DNA from: Sulfurimonas sp.
Lineage (GTDB): Bacteria; Campylobacterota; Campylobacteria; Campylobacterales; Sulfurimonadaceae
Direction of reading: 5' to 3'
Length of the DNA: 50,073 nucleotides
NCBI GenBank assembly: GCA_027068455.1
Contig: JAMOSN010000044.1
Coordinates: 1-50,073, forward strand
The notes under the pieces were generated by a model. That model made no database searches, was not told the DNA's origin, and was given only the letters and a program-made list of their open reading frames with translations. The translations under genes and the position numbers were made by a program. Shown here one piece after another: positions 37,483 through 46,978 of this stretch. How positions within the stretch are numbered: the stretch's first letter is position 1; each line of letters starts with the position of its first letter.

Positions 37483-37499
37483 TTATTTTATGATATAAT
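37470..37499 (+). promoter_or_regulatory. Promoter of the candidate antitoxin sRNA
   Basis: TTACAA (37470-37475), 18 bp, then TATAAT (37494-37499), extended by TG (TGATATAAT from 37491). It overlaps the last codons of metH. Start of RNA expected near 37506. Confidence 0.6.
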
Positions 37500-37505
37500 T
37501 TCACC

Positions 37506-37602
37506 ATCAAAGCGTGGTTGCTTTGTGTGTGTAAGTTCAAATGTCATGTGGTACTTACAACAATAAGCCTCATCAATCTTTATGATTGGTGGGGCTTTTT
37601 TG
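37506..37602 (+). ncRNA. Candidate type I antitoxin small RNA
   Basis: A predicted RNA of about 97 nt between metH and a 23-codon ORF. It has three hairpins: CAAAGC/GCTTTG (37508-37525); TGTAAGT/ACTTACA (37530-37559) with a 16-nt loop; and an intrinsic terminator (37565-37601). The loop and left arm of hairpin 2 are complementary to the start-codon region of the downstream ORF: 37542-37552 pairs perfectly with 37645-37655 (11 bp), and 37527-37539 pairs with 37657-37669 (13 bp, two G-U). Such pairing would block translation and be cut by RNase III. Existence of the RNA is a prediction. Confidence 0.6.
37565..37601 (+). terminator. Intrinsic terminator of the candidate sRNA
   Basis: A 14-bp stem, AAGCCTCATCAATC with its complement (two G-U), a 5-nt loop TTTAT and a six-T tail. 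This is the strongest plus-strand terminator in the window. Confidence 0.85.
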
Positions 37603-37609
37603 GTTTAAT
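37601..37609 (+). promoter_or_regulatory. Possible extended -10 of the toxin mRNA
   Basis: TGGTTTAAT has five of six -10 bases and a TG extension. The RNA would begin near 37616, just after the sRNA terminator. No good -35. Confidence 0.4.
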
Positions 37610-37649
37610 GGTTGGGCTATGTGGGTTAGATTGTTTGTAGGAAAACCAC

Positions 37650-37721
37650 ATGACACTGGATTTACACACCGTAGGCTATCTGATTATAGCAGCTATCTAT
37701 ATAGCTTTTGCTATAAAGTAG
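37650..37721 (+). CDS. 23-residue hydrophobic peptide, candidate type I toxin
   Basis: A 23-codon ORF with ATG at 37650 and AGGA 7 bases before it. The peptide is a short polar N-terminus (MTLDLHT), a hydrophobic helix VGYLIIAAIYIAFAI and a terminal lysine, like membrane toxins such as TisB, ZorO or Ldr. In the mRNA, ATGTGGGTT (37619-37627) can pair with AACCACAT (37644-37651), which would hide the start codon, as is usual for type I toxins. The upstream sRNA is complementary to the same site. A terminator follows the stop. No homologue is known to me, so this rests on structure. Confidence 0.6.
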   Translation: MTLDLHTVGYLIIAAIYIAFAIK

Positions 37722-37730
37722 TAACTACGA

Positions 37731-37755
37731 CCTAAGGGACTAACCACCCCTTAGG
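37731..37755. terminator. Terminator after the toxin ORF, shared with comM
   Basis: CCTAAGGG and CCCTTAGG form a perfect 8-bp stem around a 9-nt loop; it overlaps the last codons of the convergent comM. Probably serves both directions. Confidence 0.6.
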
Positions 37756-39265
37756 CTTCTCGTCTTCTATAGGAGAGTGCTTCTAAAATATGCTCTTTTT
37801 CAATTGTATCACTTTGTACTAAGTCTGCAATAGTACGTGCTACTTTTTGCACCTTTTTTATACTGCGAAATGAGAGACGAAAACGCTCTACAGCCATACT
37901 TAAAATATTTTCTGCTTCTTCATTTAAGGTGCAATACTTTGCTATATCTTCATCACTGAGTTTTGCATTAAACTCTTTTTGCCCTCTCTCTTTGGCAAAA
38001 ATATGAGCACTTACCACCATCTTGTGCATCTCTTTGGAACTCAAGCTTGATTTATCATCACTTCTGATATTTTGCATCACAACATAGAGATCAATTCTAT
38101 CTAAAAACGGATCGGAAAGTCTGTTTTTATATCGCTGTATCTCCAACTCATTGCAACGACACTCTTTATGTTCATCCAAAAGATTACCACAAGGGCATGG
38201 GTTCATAGCTCCTATAAAAACAAAATTTGCAGGATATTCTATTTTTGCATTCACTCGCGAAATACGTATCTTATTATCTTGCAAAGGCTCACGCAATGCT
38301 TCTATCACACCTTTTGAAAAATGTGGCAATTCATCAAAGAACAGTACTCCATTATTCGCTAGTCCCACTTCCCCTATACGAGCTTTATAACTCCCTCCAC
38401 CAAATATAGAAGCAGTAGTAGCACTATGGTGTGGGGATTGTAATGGTCTATGGGGTTTAAAGCTTGGCTCTTTGCCATCTAATACTTCAAGTTTTGCTAA
38501 ATCCAAAATTTCACTCTCTTGCATTGGTGGCAATATATAGCGAAGTCGTTGTGCTATCATACTTTTTCCACATCCTGGACTCCCTTCCAAAATAATATTA
38601 TGAAATCCAGCAGCGGCAATAACAGCTGCTCTTTTTGCAATCTCTTGCCCTTTTACATCTAAAAAATCCTCTTTATATTCTTTAATGTAGTAGTATTTCA
38701 CCCCATCTATCTCATAATAATCATACCCTAAAGGAATCTCCTGTGCAAACTGTTGCGTTGTTGTCTTGTTTTGCAGTACCTCTATCGCCTCTTGTAAAGT
38801 TTTAACCCCATAAAAAGCTATATTTGGAATTTTTGATAGTTTATCAAGTGCATCATAGGGGACAATTGCTTTGGAGATACATTTTTGTTTTGCCAAAGAG
38901 AGGATAAGAGGATAGAGTTGGATGTTCTCTTTTACACTTCCATCAAGACCAAGTTCACCAAAAACAAACCACTCATCAAAGTTTTCTTTTGATTCATTAA
39001 GAACAATAAGTAGTGCCATACATAAATCAAACTGCGTACCCGATTTTGTAAGTTCAGATGGAGCAAGGTTGATAGTAATACGTTTTGGAGGAAAACGAAA
39101 CTCATTACTTAAAAGTGCTGATTTTACACGCTCTTTTGCTTCTGAAATGGAGCTAGAGACCATCCCTACAATTGAAAATGAGGGTAAACCTTTCGTCAGT
39201 GTTGCCTCAACATCAACAACTTTTGCATCAAACCCTTCATAGGTAGCACATCTGAGTGTCTGCAT
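37751..39265 (-). CDS. comM: ComM / YifB family Mg chelatase-like AAA ATPase
   Basis: A 504-residue ATPase. It has the N-terminal ChlI domain (ATLTKGLPSFSIVGMVSSSISEAKERVKSAL), Walker A EGSPGCGKSM near 230, Walker B GVLFFDELPHF, a sensor region FVFIGAMNPCPCG and the C-terminal Mg-chelatase lid. In naturally transformable bacteria ComM is a hexameric helicase that extends the joint molecule when incoming DNA recombines. The ATG at 39265 follows GGAGG 6 bases upstream; the TTG 6 bases earlier is not needed. It is convergent to the toxin locus and follows def. It makes natural transformation plausible here. Confidence 0.9.
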   Translation of the reverse strand: MQTLRCATYEGFDAKVVDVEATLTKGLPSFSIVGMVSSSISEAKERVKSALLSNEFRFPPKRITINLAPSELTKSGTQFDLCMALLIVLNESKENFDEWFVFGELGLDGSVKENIQLYPLILSLAKQKCISKAIVPYDALDKLSKIPNIAFYGVKTLQEAIEVLQNKTTTQQFAQEIPLGYDYYEIDGVKYYYIKEYKEDFLDVKGQEIAKRAAVIAAAGFHNIILEGSPGCGKSMIAQRLRYILPPMQESEILDLAKLEVLDGKEPSFKPHRPLQSPHHSATTASIFGGGSYKARIGEVGLANNGVLFFDELPHFSKGVIEALREPLQDNKIRISRVNAKIEYPANFVFIGAMNPCPCGNLLDEHKECRCNELEIQRYKNRLSDPFLDRIDLYVVMQNIRSDDKSSLSSKEMHKMVVSAHIFAKERGQKEFNAKLSDEDIAKYCTLNEEAENILSMAVERFRLSFRSIKKVQKVARTIADLVQSDTIEKEHILEALSYRRREA

Positions 39266-39348
39266 AACCAACCTCCAAAACTTTTTTGGAAATCAGTATA
39301 GCTATTTTAATAATTTTGGAGAGATTATATGACAAAATGCCATATTAT

Positions 39349-39879
39349 TTAAGAAGATTTTTTAGCTTTTCGCTCTTTTTGAAGTTTTTTATACTCTTTT
39401 TCAAATTTTTTACGACGTGCATAAGAGAGTTTATCTATAAAGAGTATCCCCTCCAAATGATCCATCTCATGCTGAATGGCAATGGCTAAAAGCCCATCAG
39501 CTTCAAGGCTCTTGGTATTACCATCTCTATCTTGATAGTTGATTTTTACTTTTTCATGTCGCTTAATATCTTCATAAAACTGTGGTACACTCAAACAACC
39601 CTCTTGATAAACTGTCTCACCTTCAGCCTCAATAATAACAGGATTGATAATCTCTAACAGATTTTCAGGTGGTTGTTCACCATCTTCATCAGGAATATTT
39701 AAAATAAGTGCGCGAATCGGGTGTGCTACTTGAATAGCTGCAAGTCCTATTCCATTCGTATTTATCATGATAGGATTCATTGCATCAAGAAGTTTATGTA
39801 AGTTTTCATCAAACTCTTTAACCTCTTTTGACTTTTGGCGTAATCTCTTATCTGGGTATTCTACTATCTGTAATTGCAT
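39349..39879 (-). CDS. def: Peptide deformylase
   Basis: A 176-residue metalloenzyme that removes the formyl group from new proteins. All three motifs are present: [15 protein letters not shown] (metal cysteine) and QHEMDH (two metal histidines and the catalytic glutamate). A basic tail ([22 protein letters not shown]) could help ribosome binding. The gene lies in the leftward run tig-clpP-GGDEF-def, fitting a set for new-protein processing and quality control. It starts 15 bp after the GGDEF gene. Confidence 0.96.
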   Translation of the reverse strand: MQLQIVEYPDKRLRQKSKEVKEFDENLHKLLDAMNPIMINTNGIGLAAIQVAHPIRALILNIPDEDGEQPPENLLEIINPVIIEAEGETVYQEGCLSVPQFYEDIKRHEKVKINYQDRDGNTKSLEADGLLAIAIQHEMDHLEGILFIDKLSYARRKKFEKEYKKLQKERKAKKSS

Positions 39880-39894
39880 AATTTATCCAATATA

Positions 39895-40962
39895 TTAACT
39901 TCTTAAAGATATAGCATAATCATGATTTTTATCCATATATGCTTTTTCAATTCCATCCATAGCACTTACTACAATCTCTTCTACGCTGTAGTTTGGATCA
40001 ATAGTAGTCACTCCTATTGAGATTTTTAGCTGTATCTCTTGGTCTGCAAGGAAAAAGTTGGAGTTTGATACAAGATCACTAAGTCTTTCACTCGCTTTCT
40101 TTGCACTCTCTATATCAGTATGTTTTAAAAGCATAGCAAACATACCATTGCCATAATGTGCGACAATATCACTACGACGAGATGTTTTTAACAAAAGTCT
40201 TGCAATTGTACGTGTCATTAGATGAATAGCTTTTTCATTTTTTACGCGCTGTTTTAAATCTCGAGAAAGCTCAATCATTATCAATGAACTTTGATGATTA
40301 AATTTTTCAATTAAATCAATCTCTTTTTTTATTTTTGAGAGTAAATAACGTTTATTGTAAACACCAAATTGGTTATCAAAAATAGTTTCATTCTCAACAC
40401 TCTTAACAATTTTAGCAGTATCATCATAGATACCTTTCATTTTTGTTGTTTGAGTTTTCAAAATAGAACTAAGTTTTACTACATCATTTTCTAAATTATC
40501 AACAACTTTTAAAGCATCACGTATCTCTGGATTCTCTTCAAGTTCATGCTTTCTTTTCTCTAAAATCTTCATCATTAAAGAGATGTTTTTATAGAGGTTT
40601 GCAGTCACACCCAAAATATTTTTTACAGATGAAAATCCTTGCTTTAAGCGATGTTCAAGTTCAATGGTATTTTCAGCATCATTACTCTCTTCAAGTTCTA
40701 AAATAGCTTGAATCTGCTTACGTAAGCTCTCACTTTTATCTTCTAAAAGTCTATCAAAATATAAAGAGTAGTTGTTTGGTGTAGGGGGAAGATTGTCTGC
40801 AATCATGGCATTAAGAACCTCTTTTGCATAAATCTCCGTATCACTTGCAGGATTTTCTTTATCTAAAACTTTAAAAGGAGGCTTTTGTGCTGCTGGAGGA
40901 GTCTCCTCAACCATTACAGCATCAAGATCTCTTCGTTTTTTCTTTTTTCCTGCTTCTGCCAT
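39895..40962 (-). CDS. Degenerate GGDEF domain protein
   Basis: A 355-residue soluble protein. The first 50 residues are lysine-rich, then come helices (60-205) and a GGDEF-fold domain (about 210-355). The active-site loop reads HYGNGMFAMLLK where active diguanylate cyclases have RYGGDEFAILL, so the acidic residues for metal and catalysis are gone; the start of the domain, DNQFGVYNKRYL, is also changed from DxLTGLxNRR. It is probably a sensor or scaffold, not a c-di-GMP maker. ATG at 40962, with AAGG before it, is 10 bp after clpP; an overlapping GTG at 40986 is less likely. Confidence 0.8.
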   Translation of the reverse strand: MAEAGKKKKRRDLDAVMVEETPPAAQKPPFKVLDKENPASDTEIYAKEVLNAMIADNLPPTPNNYSLYFDRLLEDKSESLRKQIQAILELEESNDAENTIELEHRLKQGFSSVKNILGVTANLYKNISLMMKILEKRKHELEENPEIRDALKVVDNLENDVVKLSSILKTQTTKMKGIYDDTAKIVKSVENETIFDNQFGVYNKRYLLSKIKKEIDLIEKFNHQSSLIMIELSRDLKQRVKNEKAIHLMTRTIARLLLKTSRRSDIVAHYGNGMFAMLLKHTDIESAKKASERLSDLVSNSNFFLADQEIQLKISIGVTTIDPNYSVEEIVVSAMDGIEKAYMDKNHDYAISLRS

Positions 40963-40972
40963 ACTTCTACCC

Positions 40973-41563
40973 TTACTCTTTATCACTTTTTACTAAAACT
41001 TCATCTATCATACCATACTCTTGAGCTTCTTGTGCACTCATAAAGTTATCACGATCTGTATCTTGTTCTATGGTCTTTACATCTTGACCTGTATTACTTG
41101 CCAAAATCTCATTAAGCTCTTTTTTCATACGCAAAATCTCTTCTGCCTGAATAGCAATATCAGTTGCCTGACCTTGTGCTCCGCCTAATGGTTGATGAAT
41201 CATAATTCTTGCATGTGGAAGGGCATAACGCTTCCCTTTTTCACCACTTGAGAGTAAAAAAGCACCCATAGAAGCAGCTTGACCTATACAGATTGTTGCA
41301 ACATTTGGACGGATATAGTTCATAGTATCATAAATAGCCATACCAGCAGTTACTACACCACCTGGAGAGTTGATGTAAAAATAGATATCTTTTTCTGGAT
41401 CTTCTGCTTCTAAAAATAAGAACTGAGCAACAATAGTAGAGGCAACCTGATCATTGACCTCACCACTGAGCATAACAATTCTGTCTTTTAAAAGACGAGA
41501 GTAGATATCATAACTTCTCTCTCCTCGTCCTGTTTTTTCTACTACATAAGGGATATAGCTCAT
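40973..41563 (-). CDS. clpP: ATP-dependent Clp protease proteolytic subunit
   Basis: A 196-residue serine protease that forms two heptamer rings and degrades proteins delivered by ClpX or ClpA. The triad is S98 (GQAASMGA), H123 (MIHQPLGG) and D172 (TDRDNFMS). Length is typical. It starts 1 bp after the tig stop and is clearly in the tig operon, an order (tig-clpP) seen in many bacteria. Confidence 0.97.
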   Translation of the reverse strand: MSYIPYVVEKTGRGERSYDIYSRLLKDRIVMLSGEVNDQVASTIVAQFLFLEAEDPEKDIYFYINSPGGVVTAGMAIYDTMNYIRPNVATICIGQAASMGAFLLSSGEKGKRYALPHARIMIHQPLGGAQGQATDIAIQAEEILRMKKELNEILASNTGQDVKTIEQDTDRDNFMSAQEAQEYGMIDEVLVKSDKE

Positions 41564-41564
41564 A

Positions 41565-42860
41565 TTACTCTTCTATTTTTTTGTTTAATAGAGTTGTTAA
41601 AACTCTATCTTCTACCATTGACATTTGAATCGCTGGTAAATATCCTGCATCTTTATACTGATCGTATGCTTTTTGAGGATCTTGACCCATTTGCATCGCT
41701 TCGAAGTAGATTGTTTGCATAACTTCTTGCTCATTTACAGAGATACCCATCTCTTGGGCGAGTGCATCGATGATAAATGTCGCTTTTACACTGCGTGTTG
41801 CCTCTTCACGGAAAGATTCACGAAGCTCTTTAAGTTTATCTGCATCTTCACGAAGCTCTTTAATTTCATCTTCACTCATTGATGCAGCTTTTTTATTGAC
41901 AGCCATATCGATCTCTTGCTCAACTACGAATTCTGGCAAATCAAATTCGATATTATCAACCAATGCTTCTAAAAGTTTTGGTTTTAACTCTTCATTGTAA
42001 AGTTTTGCAAGTTTTTCTTGCTCGATAGCTTTTTTAACTTCAGATTTCAACTCTTCAACAGTCGCATCCTCTTTGTTAAGGATTTTTTGAGCAAGTTCAT
42101 CATTAACCTCAACATCCTCTTTTACTTTGATCTGATTTACTTTTACTTTAAACATTGCATCTTTACCTGCAAGCTTATCAGAACCATAGTTCTCTGGGAA
42201 AGTAACGTTAATCTCTACCTCTTCATCACGCTTAACATCGATAAGCTGATCTTCAAATCCTGGAATAAACTGACCTGAACCAAGTGTAAGTTCAAAATCT
42301 TTACCAGCACCACCCTCAAACGCTTCACCATCGATGAAACCTTCAAAGTCGATAACAGCAACATCACCCTCTTTCATTTTACGGTTACGCTTGATATCAA
42401 CTAACGGAGCTTGAGACTCTGCTATCTCTTTAATACGAGCATCAATCTCTTCCTCAGTCACTTCTGGCTTTGTAAAATCTGGAACTAAAGACTCTGCTTT
42501 GCTTACATCAATCTCTGGACGCATTGCTACTTTGATAGCAACTTCGATTTTGTCATCAGTTTTGTCAAATTTTGTAATTGACGGTTCACCAATCAAAGAA
42601 TCGTTTGCAATACCTAATTCATCTAAACCTTTATTAAGTACTTCACGAAGTGCTTCAGCTTCAGCATCTTCAACAAGTTTTTGACCATATTGCTTTTTAA
42701 TGATAGCTACTGGAACTTTCCCTTTTCTAAAACCTTGAATATTTGCAGTTTTTGCCAGTTGTTTAGCAATTTTTTCTACATTTGCATTCACTTCATCCAT
42801 AGAGATTGTAGCAGTAATCTCAGCATTAGCACCATCGATTTTATTTGATTTGATTTCCAT
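41565..42860 (-). CDS. tig: Trigger factor
   Basis: A 431-residue ribosome-bound chaperone. The ribosome-binding signature GFRKGKVP is near residue 43; an FKBP-type prolyl isomerase domain ([20 protein letters not shown] ... [13 protein letters not shown]) lies at about 155-235; and the rest is the helical substrate arms. The ATG at 42860 follows AAAGGA with a 5-base gap; a TTG directly before it was not used. First gene of the leftward unit tig-clpP-GGDEF-def. Confidence 0.97.
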   Translation of the reverse strand: MEIKSNKIDGANAEITATISMDEVNANVEKIAKQLAKTANIQGFRKGKVPVAIIKKQYGQKLVEDAEAEALREVLNKGLDELGIANDSLIGEPSITKFDKTDDKIEVAIKVAMRPEIDVSKAESLVPDFTKPEVTEEEIDARIKEIAESQAPLVDIKRNRKMKEGDVAVIDFEGFIDGEAFEGGAGKDFELTLGSGQFIPGFEDQLIDVKRDEEVEINVTFPENYGSDKLAGKDAMFKVKVNQIKVKEDVEVNDELAQKILNKEDATVEELKSEVKKAIEQEKLAKLYNEELKPKLLEALVDNIEFDLPEFVVEQEIDMAVNKKAASMSEDEIKELREDADKLKELRESFREEATRSVKATFIIDALAQEMGISVNEQEVMQTIYFEAMQMGQDPQKAYDQYKDAGYLPAIQMSMVEDRVLTTLLNKKIEE

Positions 42861-42944
42861 CAATTTCCTTTGTTTTTTGTTTATTTGTATAGTATTTTTA
42901 CTATTATTTTGGGCAATAATACCAAAAATCTACTTGTTTTTCGA

Positions 42945-43400
42945 TTAATTCTTACACAGGTGTGGTTTAAAATTTAAAAGCAGCAACCAAGCAACAGCAA
43001 AATCTATCATTACATCAGCAAAATTAAATACTGCAAAATCAAAACCGCAATGCCAGTAAACCATATCAACAACACCTTCATGGATAAAACGGTCATATAT
43101 GTTGGAAAACGCACCACCTAATAAAATACCTACAGGAAGAGCATAGCAAATCTTTTGCATCCAAACAACATAAACCAAAACACCTGTTACCAAAATCAGT
43201 TGTATATATTTTAAATACTCATCCAAAAAGGCAAACATTGAAAATGCCACCCCTTTGTTATATACAAGGATCAAATCTATACACTCAGTATAGTAACGAA
43301 ATCCCTCTACAAACAAAGATTTGATATTTTGGTCTATAATAAAAATCCCTGCTATAGCAAAAAAAAGAACCGTAAATAATCGTAATGTATGATTAGTCAT
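42945..43400 (-). CDS. lspA: Lipoprotein signal peptidase
   Basis: A 151-residue, four-helix membrane aspartyl protease that cuts the signal peptide from prolipoproteins. Catalytic aspartates lie in [11 protein letters not shown] and [18 protein letters not shown] is another family mark. The ATG at 43400 overlaps the glmM end by 8 bases; a longer TTG frame adds nine poorly fitting residues. Its products would include the SoxD, DUF302-like and 33.8-kb lipoproteins in this window. Confidence 0.94.
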   Translation of the reverse strand: MTNHTLRLFTVLFFAIAGIFIIDQNIKSLFVEGFRYYTECIDLILVYNKGVAFSMFAFLDEYLKYIQLILVTGVLVYVVWMQKICYALPVGILLGGAFSNIYDRFIHEGVVDMVYWHCGFDFAVFNFADVMIDFAVAWLLLLNFKPHLCKN

Positions 43401-44733
43401 TGAGCACTTTTTTGAAAAAAGAAACAAGTTCTTCCATTTTTGTCTGCATCAACTTTGCATCCTTGCATTCCAAAAGAACACGCAACTTGTTCTCAGTTCC
43501 TGAGTAACGGATAAGGTGACGCATATCACACGCATCAATCTCTTTAAGCAAAGCATCAAGCCCTTTAATCTCATCAAGAGGCTTCTTTGTATTTACATTA
43601 ACATTCACCAATTTTTGTGGATAAAGTTCAAAAGGGCGTAGCACCTCTGAAGCTTTTTGATTTTTTGCAATTAAAAGTGAAAGTACTTGCAGTGCAGCTA
43701 CAAGTCCATCACCAGTTTTTGCAAAATCGTGCATGATGATATGACCACTTTGTTCACCACCAAAGTTGATCCCCTCTTTTTTCATTACCTCAAGAACATT
43801 TTTATCACCAACATCAGAACGGAACAGTTTTAAACCATTTACTTTTAAATAATCATCCAATGCAGCATTACTCATAACAGTAGAGACAATGCCCCCACCT
43901 TTTAGTAAGCCATTTTTGTGAAGATTCACACCCAAAGATCCTAAAAGCTGGTCTCCGTCAACAACTTCCCCTTTTTCATCAACAACAACAAGTCTGTCCG
44001 CATCTCCATCAAGAGCTATTCCCAAATCAGCACGATATTTGACAACATTGTTGCAAAGTTCCTTTGTATGGAGTGCACCACAATTTTCATTAATATTAAA
44101 TCCATCAGGTTTGTTGGAAAGCACTATTACCTCTGCACCAAGCTCTTCCAAAACAGTTGGTCCTACTTTATAAGCTGCTCCGTTTGCAGTATCGAGAACA
44201 ATTCTCATTCCTTGAAGTGTCATCTCTACTGGAAAAGAGTTTTTTAGTTGAATAATATAACGACCGATAACATCATCTATACGTTTGGCTTTACCAATCT
44301 TTCTGCCTGTCACCTGAGCTTCCAGTAATCGCTCTTCATCATAATAGATCGCTTCAATCTCCGCTTCAACCTCTGAGGGGAACTTGTCCCCATGACCATC
44401 AAAAAGTTTAATTCCATTATCTTCATAGGAGTTGTGGGAAGCTGAAATCATAATACCCGCATCACAACGCATATTTTCTGTAATAAAAGCGATAGCAGGT
44501 GTTGGCATCGGTCCCACTTGTACAACATCATATCCAACAGCAGTTAACCCACTCACTATTGCATTTTCTATCATATAGCCACTTCGTCGAGTATCTTTGC
44601 CAACAAGAATTTTATCGGTAACGGCATTCTTTTTTAAATAAATTCCAGCAGCCATTGCAACTTTCATAGCCATCTCTGCTGTTAAAAATTTACCAGCTTT
44701 TCCTCGTACTCCATCTGTCCCAAATAGTTTCAT
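43393..44733 (-). CDS. glmM: Phosphoglucosamine mutase
   Basis: A 446-residue enzyme converting glucosamine-6-phosphate to glucosamine-1-phosphate for peptidoglycan and LPS precursors. The active-site phosphoserine is in [12 protein letters not shown] (about S99), the metal loop is DGDADR, and the phosphate-binding loop is [11 protein letters not shown]. The ATG at 44733 follows GGAAG by 6 bases and gives the normal [11 protein letters not shown] start; the longer frame would add five residues. Operon with lspA. One exact 9-mer (43477) overlaps the codons for LRV. Confidence 0.97.
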   Translation of the reverse strand: MKLFGTDGVRGKAGKFLTAEMAMKVAMAAGIYLKKNAVTDKILVGKDTRRSGYMIENAIVSGLTAVGYDVVQVGPMPTPAIAFITENMRCDAGIMISASHNSYEDNGIKLFDGHGDKFPSEVEAEIEAIYYDEERLLEAQVTGRKIGKAKRIDDVIGRYIIQLKNSFPVEMTLQGMRIVLDTANGAAYKVGPTVLEELGAEVIVLSNKPDGFNINENCGALHTKELCNNVVKYRADLGIALDGDADRLVVVDEKGEVVDGDQLLGSLGVNLHKNGLLKGGGIVSTVMSNAALDDYLKVNGLKLFRSDVGDKNVLEVMKKEGINFGGEQSGHIIMHDFAKTGDGLVAALQVLSLLIAKNQKASEVLRPFELYPQKLVNVNVNTKKPLDEIKGLDALLKEIDACDMRHLIRYSGTENKLRVLLECKDAKLMQTKMEELVSFFKKVLND

Positions 44734-44839
44734 ATTACACTTCCACACATTTTTTACACCATTTTACCACCCTTTAACTTAATTTTAATTATCTTTAAGC
44801 TATTATTGCGCACTTATTTCCAAAAAAGGACACATTAAT

Positions 44840-45100
44840 ATGGCAAATCACAAGTCATCAATTAAGAGAATTCGCCAAACAATCGTTCGTACAGAACGTA
44901 ATCGTTTTTATAGAACTCGTCTTAAAAATATCGTTAAAGCAGTACGTTCAGCTATCGAAGCTGGTAACAAAGAAGAAGCACAAGCAGCATTTAAAGTAGC
45001 TAACCAACAAATCCACAAATTTGTTAGCAAAGGTATCCTTAAAAAAGAAACTGCTGCAAGAAAAGTAAGCAGACTACACAGAGCTGTAAACGCTATATAA
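44840..45100 (+). CDS. rpsT: 30S ribosomal protein S20
   Basis: An 86-residue, lysine-rich helical protein of the small subunit. [22 protein letters not shown] and the C-terminal [28 protein letters not shown] are typical of S20. AAAAGGA lies before the ATG. A likely -10 (TATTAT, near 44802) is upstream. It is followed 13 bp later by prfA, an order common in Campylobacterota. Confidence 0.97.
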   Translation: MANHKSSIKRIRQTIVRTERNRFYRTRLKNIVKAVRSAIEAGNKEEAQAAFKVANQQIHKFVSKGILKKETAARKVSRLHRAVNAI

Positions 45101-45113
45101 AGGCTAACACATT

Positions 45114-46181
45114 ATGTTAGCAGATAAACTTACTCCGTTTATCAACCGCTATAATGAGCTTAGCGAATTGCTAAGCTCTCCTGACATCACCTCTGACATC
45201 AAAAAGATGACAGAACTTTCCAAAGAGCAATCTTCCCTTTTACCTATTGTTGAAAAAGCAAAAGAGTACAAAAATCTTTTAGAAGAGATTAGTGATTCTA
45301 AAGAGATGCTTAGTGACCCAGAGATGGGAGAGATGGCAAAAGAGGAGCTCAAAGAGCTTGAACCTCAGGTTTCTGTTTTAGAAGAGGAGATTAAGATGCT
45401 TCTTCTTCCAAAAGATCCTAATGATGACAGAAATATCATTGTTGAGCTTCGTGCTGGAACTGGTGGAGATGAAGCAGCTATCTTTGTTGGAGATTTGTTT
45501 AATGCTTATACTCGCTATGCAGACTTAAAGGGGTGGAAAATTGAGCTTATCTCAACTTCTCCCTCTGATGCTGGAGGATATAAGGAGCTTATAGCTCTTA
45601 TTAAAGGTGAACAGGTTTATAGCAGGTTGAAATATGAAGGTGGAACACACCGCGTTCAGCGTGTTCCACAAACAGAAAGCCAAGGGCGTGTTCACACCTC
45701 TGCTATTACCGTTGCGGTGATGCCAGAGGTTGATGATGTTGAGATTGAGATCAACGATAATGATCTTAAAATCGATGTTATGCGTTCAAGTGGTTGTGGT
45801 GGTCAATCGGTAAACACTACCGATTCAGCGGTTCGTATTACCCACTTGCCAACTGGTATCGTTGTTACCAACCAAGACCAAAAATCGCAACATAAAAATA
45901 GAGAAAAAGCGATGAAGGTGCTTAAAGCAAGACTTTATGAGCTTGAGATGCAAGAGCAACAATCTGAAAATGCAGCAGAGCGTGCAGCACAGGTTGGAAC
46001 AGGGGATAGAAGTGGTCGTATTCGAACATACAACTATCCACAAAACCGTATAAGCGATCATAGAATAAACTTAACACTTTATCGTCTCAATGAGATTATG
46101 AGTGGTGGTTTACTTGATGAGATTATCGATCCGCTTATCGCTGATACTCAGGCTAAAGTTGTAGAAGCAGCTGGCCTTTAG
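45114..46181 (+). CDS. prfA: Peptide chain release factor 1
   Basis: A 355-residue factor that ends translation at UAA and UAG. The codon-reading PxT motif is P185-Q-T187 ([14 protein letters not shown]), which marks RF1 rather than RF2. The catalytic GGQ is at 229-231 (GCGGQSVN). The family end [15 protein letters not shown] is also seen. Starts 13 bp after rpsT. Ends 12 bases before a hairpin made of two copies of the dispersed 9-mer. Confidence 0.97.
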   Translation: MLADKLTPFINRYNELSELLSSPDITSDIKKMTELSKEQSSLLPIVEKAKEYKNLLEEISDSKEMLSDPEMGEMAKEELKELEPQVSVLEEEIKMLLLPKDPNDDRNIIVELRAGTGGDEAAIFVGDLFNAYTRYADLKGWKIELISTSPSDAGGYKELIALIKGEQVYSRLKYEGGTHRVQRVPQTESQGRVHTSAITVAVMPEVDDVEIEINDNDLKIDVMRSSGCGGQSVNTTDSAVRITHLPTGIVVTNQDQKSQHKNREKAMKVLKARLYELEMQEQQSENAAERAAQVGTGDRSGRIRTYNYPQNRISDHRINLTLYRLNEIMSGGLLDEIIDPLIADTQAKVVEAAGL

Positions 46182-46193
46182 TTATATATTCTC

Positions 46194-46222
46194 AACTAAC
46201 ACGCAAGAGTTGCGTGTTAGTT
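46194..46222. terminator. Bidirectional terminator made of an inverted pair of the 9-mer
   Basis: AACTAACACGCAA, loop GAG, then the exact complement: a perfect 13-bp stem. It contains AACACGCAA at 46198 and TTGCGTGTT at 46210. It lies between convergent prfA and dapF and overlaps the dapF stop. Use of uptake-sequence pairs as terminators is known in Neisseria and Haemophilus. Confidence 0.75.
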
Positions 46223-46978
46223 CTCCCACGTAGTTTCAAAACTCTTTTTTACACGACCTTTAAAAGTGATGGTTCTTTCATTAACACCCAAATAAAGTGT
46301 ATCACCACTTGTTGGATACACCTCAATATTGTTAGAGACTTTACCCTCTTTATAAGCACGATAAAAACACGCAGCCATACCTGTACCACAAGCAAGTGTT
46401 TCATCCTCAACACCACGTTCATACGTTCTAACACGCAAGTTACCATCTTCTAATACTTTTACTATATTGACATTGGCATTATATTTATAACGCATCGCTC
46501 TAGCTTCCTCTTTATCAAAAATACCAATATCATCAACAAACTTTACAAGATGGGGTACTCCAGTATTAAGTAACCACCATGAGACTCCATTTTCTACAAT
46601 CAAATCATCTAAAATCTCTGGTGGAGTCAGTTCACTCAGTACCATACCACTTTTTGGAGTATTTTCCTCTACTTCAGCATGGATAACACCAGCACCTGTA
46701 AGAAAATCCATTTTCTGAGGAGCAAGATTATTGTTATATGCATAATGGGCACAGGCACGGCTTCCATTACCACACATATCTGCATGACTGCCATCAGCAT
46801 TATAAAATTCCCATTCAAAGTCATATTTATCATGTGGCACAACAACTATAAGTCCATCAGCCCCTATCCCCTCTTGGCGGTGACATAACTCTTTTGCTAA
46901 CTCACTTCTGTTTTGTTTGTTATTATCATGAAAGATGACAAAATCGTTTCCATTTGCACTATATTTTGCTATTTTCAT
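46217..46978 (-). CDS. dapF: Diaminopimelate epimerase
   Basis: A 253-residue cofactor-free epimerase that makes meso-diaminopimelate for lysine and peptidoglycan. The two catalytic cysteines are C69 (DMCGNGSRACAHY) and C197 (ETLACGTGMAA). The start MKIAKYSANGNDFVIF is typical. It overlaps the coaE end by 4 bases (ATGA). The stop lies in the shared terminator with prfA. One exact (46430) and one variant (46376) 9-mer lie in it. Confidence 0.97.
   Translation of the reverse strand: MKIAKYSANGNDFVIFHDNNKQNRSELAKELCHRQEGIGADGLIVVVPHDKYDFEWEFYNADGSHADMCGNGSRACAHYAYNNNLAPQKMDFLTGAGVIHAEVEENTPKSGMVLSELTPPEILDDLIVENGVSWWLLNTGVPHLVKFVDDIGIFDKEEARAMRYKYNANVNIVKVLEDGNLRVRTYERGVEDETLACGTGMAACFYRAYKEGKVSNNIEVYPTSGDTLYLGVNERTITFKGRVKKSFETTWEN

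Noticed and set aside
37483-37750. Small SRP RNA or 6S RNA as an explanation of the structured RNA
   Set aside because: The conserved SRP tetraloop and internal-loop sequence is missing, and the 97-nt length with three separate hairpins does not fit 6S RNA.
45627-45693. Two GCGTGTT matches in prfA (near 45628 and 45685)
   Set aside because: They share only seven bases with the dispersed motif, are preceded by A or G, and encode conserved residues of RF1, so protein constraint explains them.
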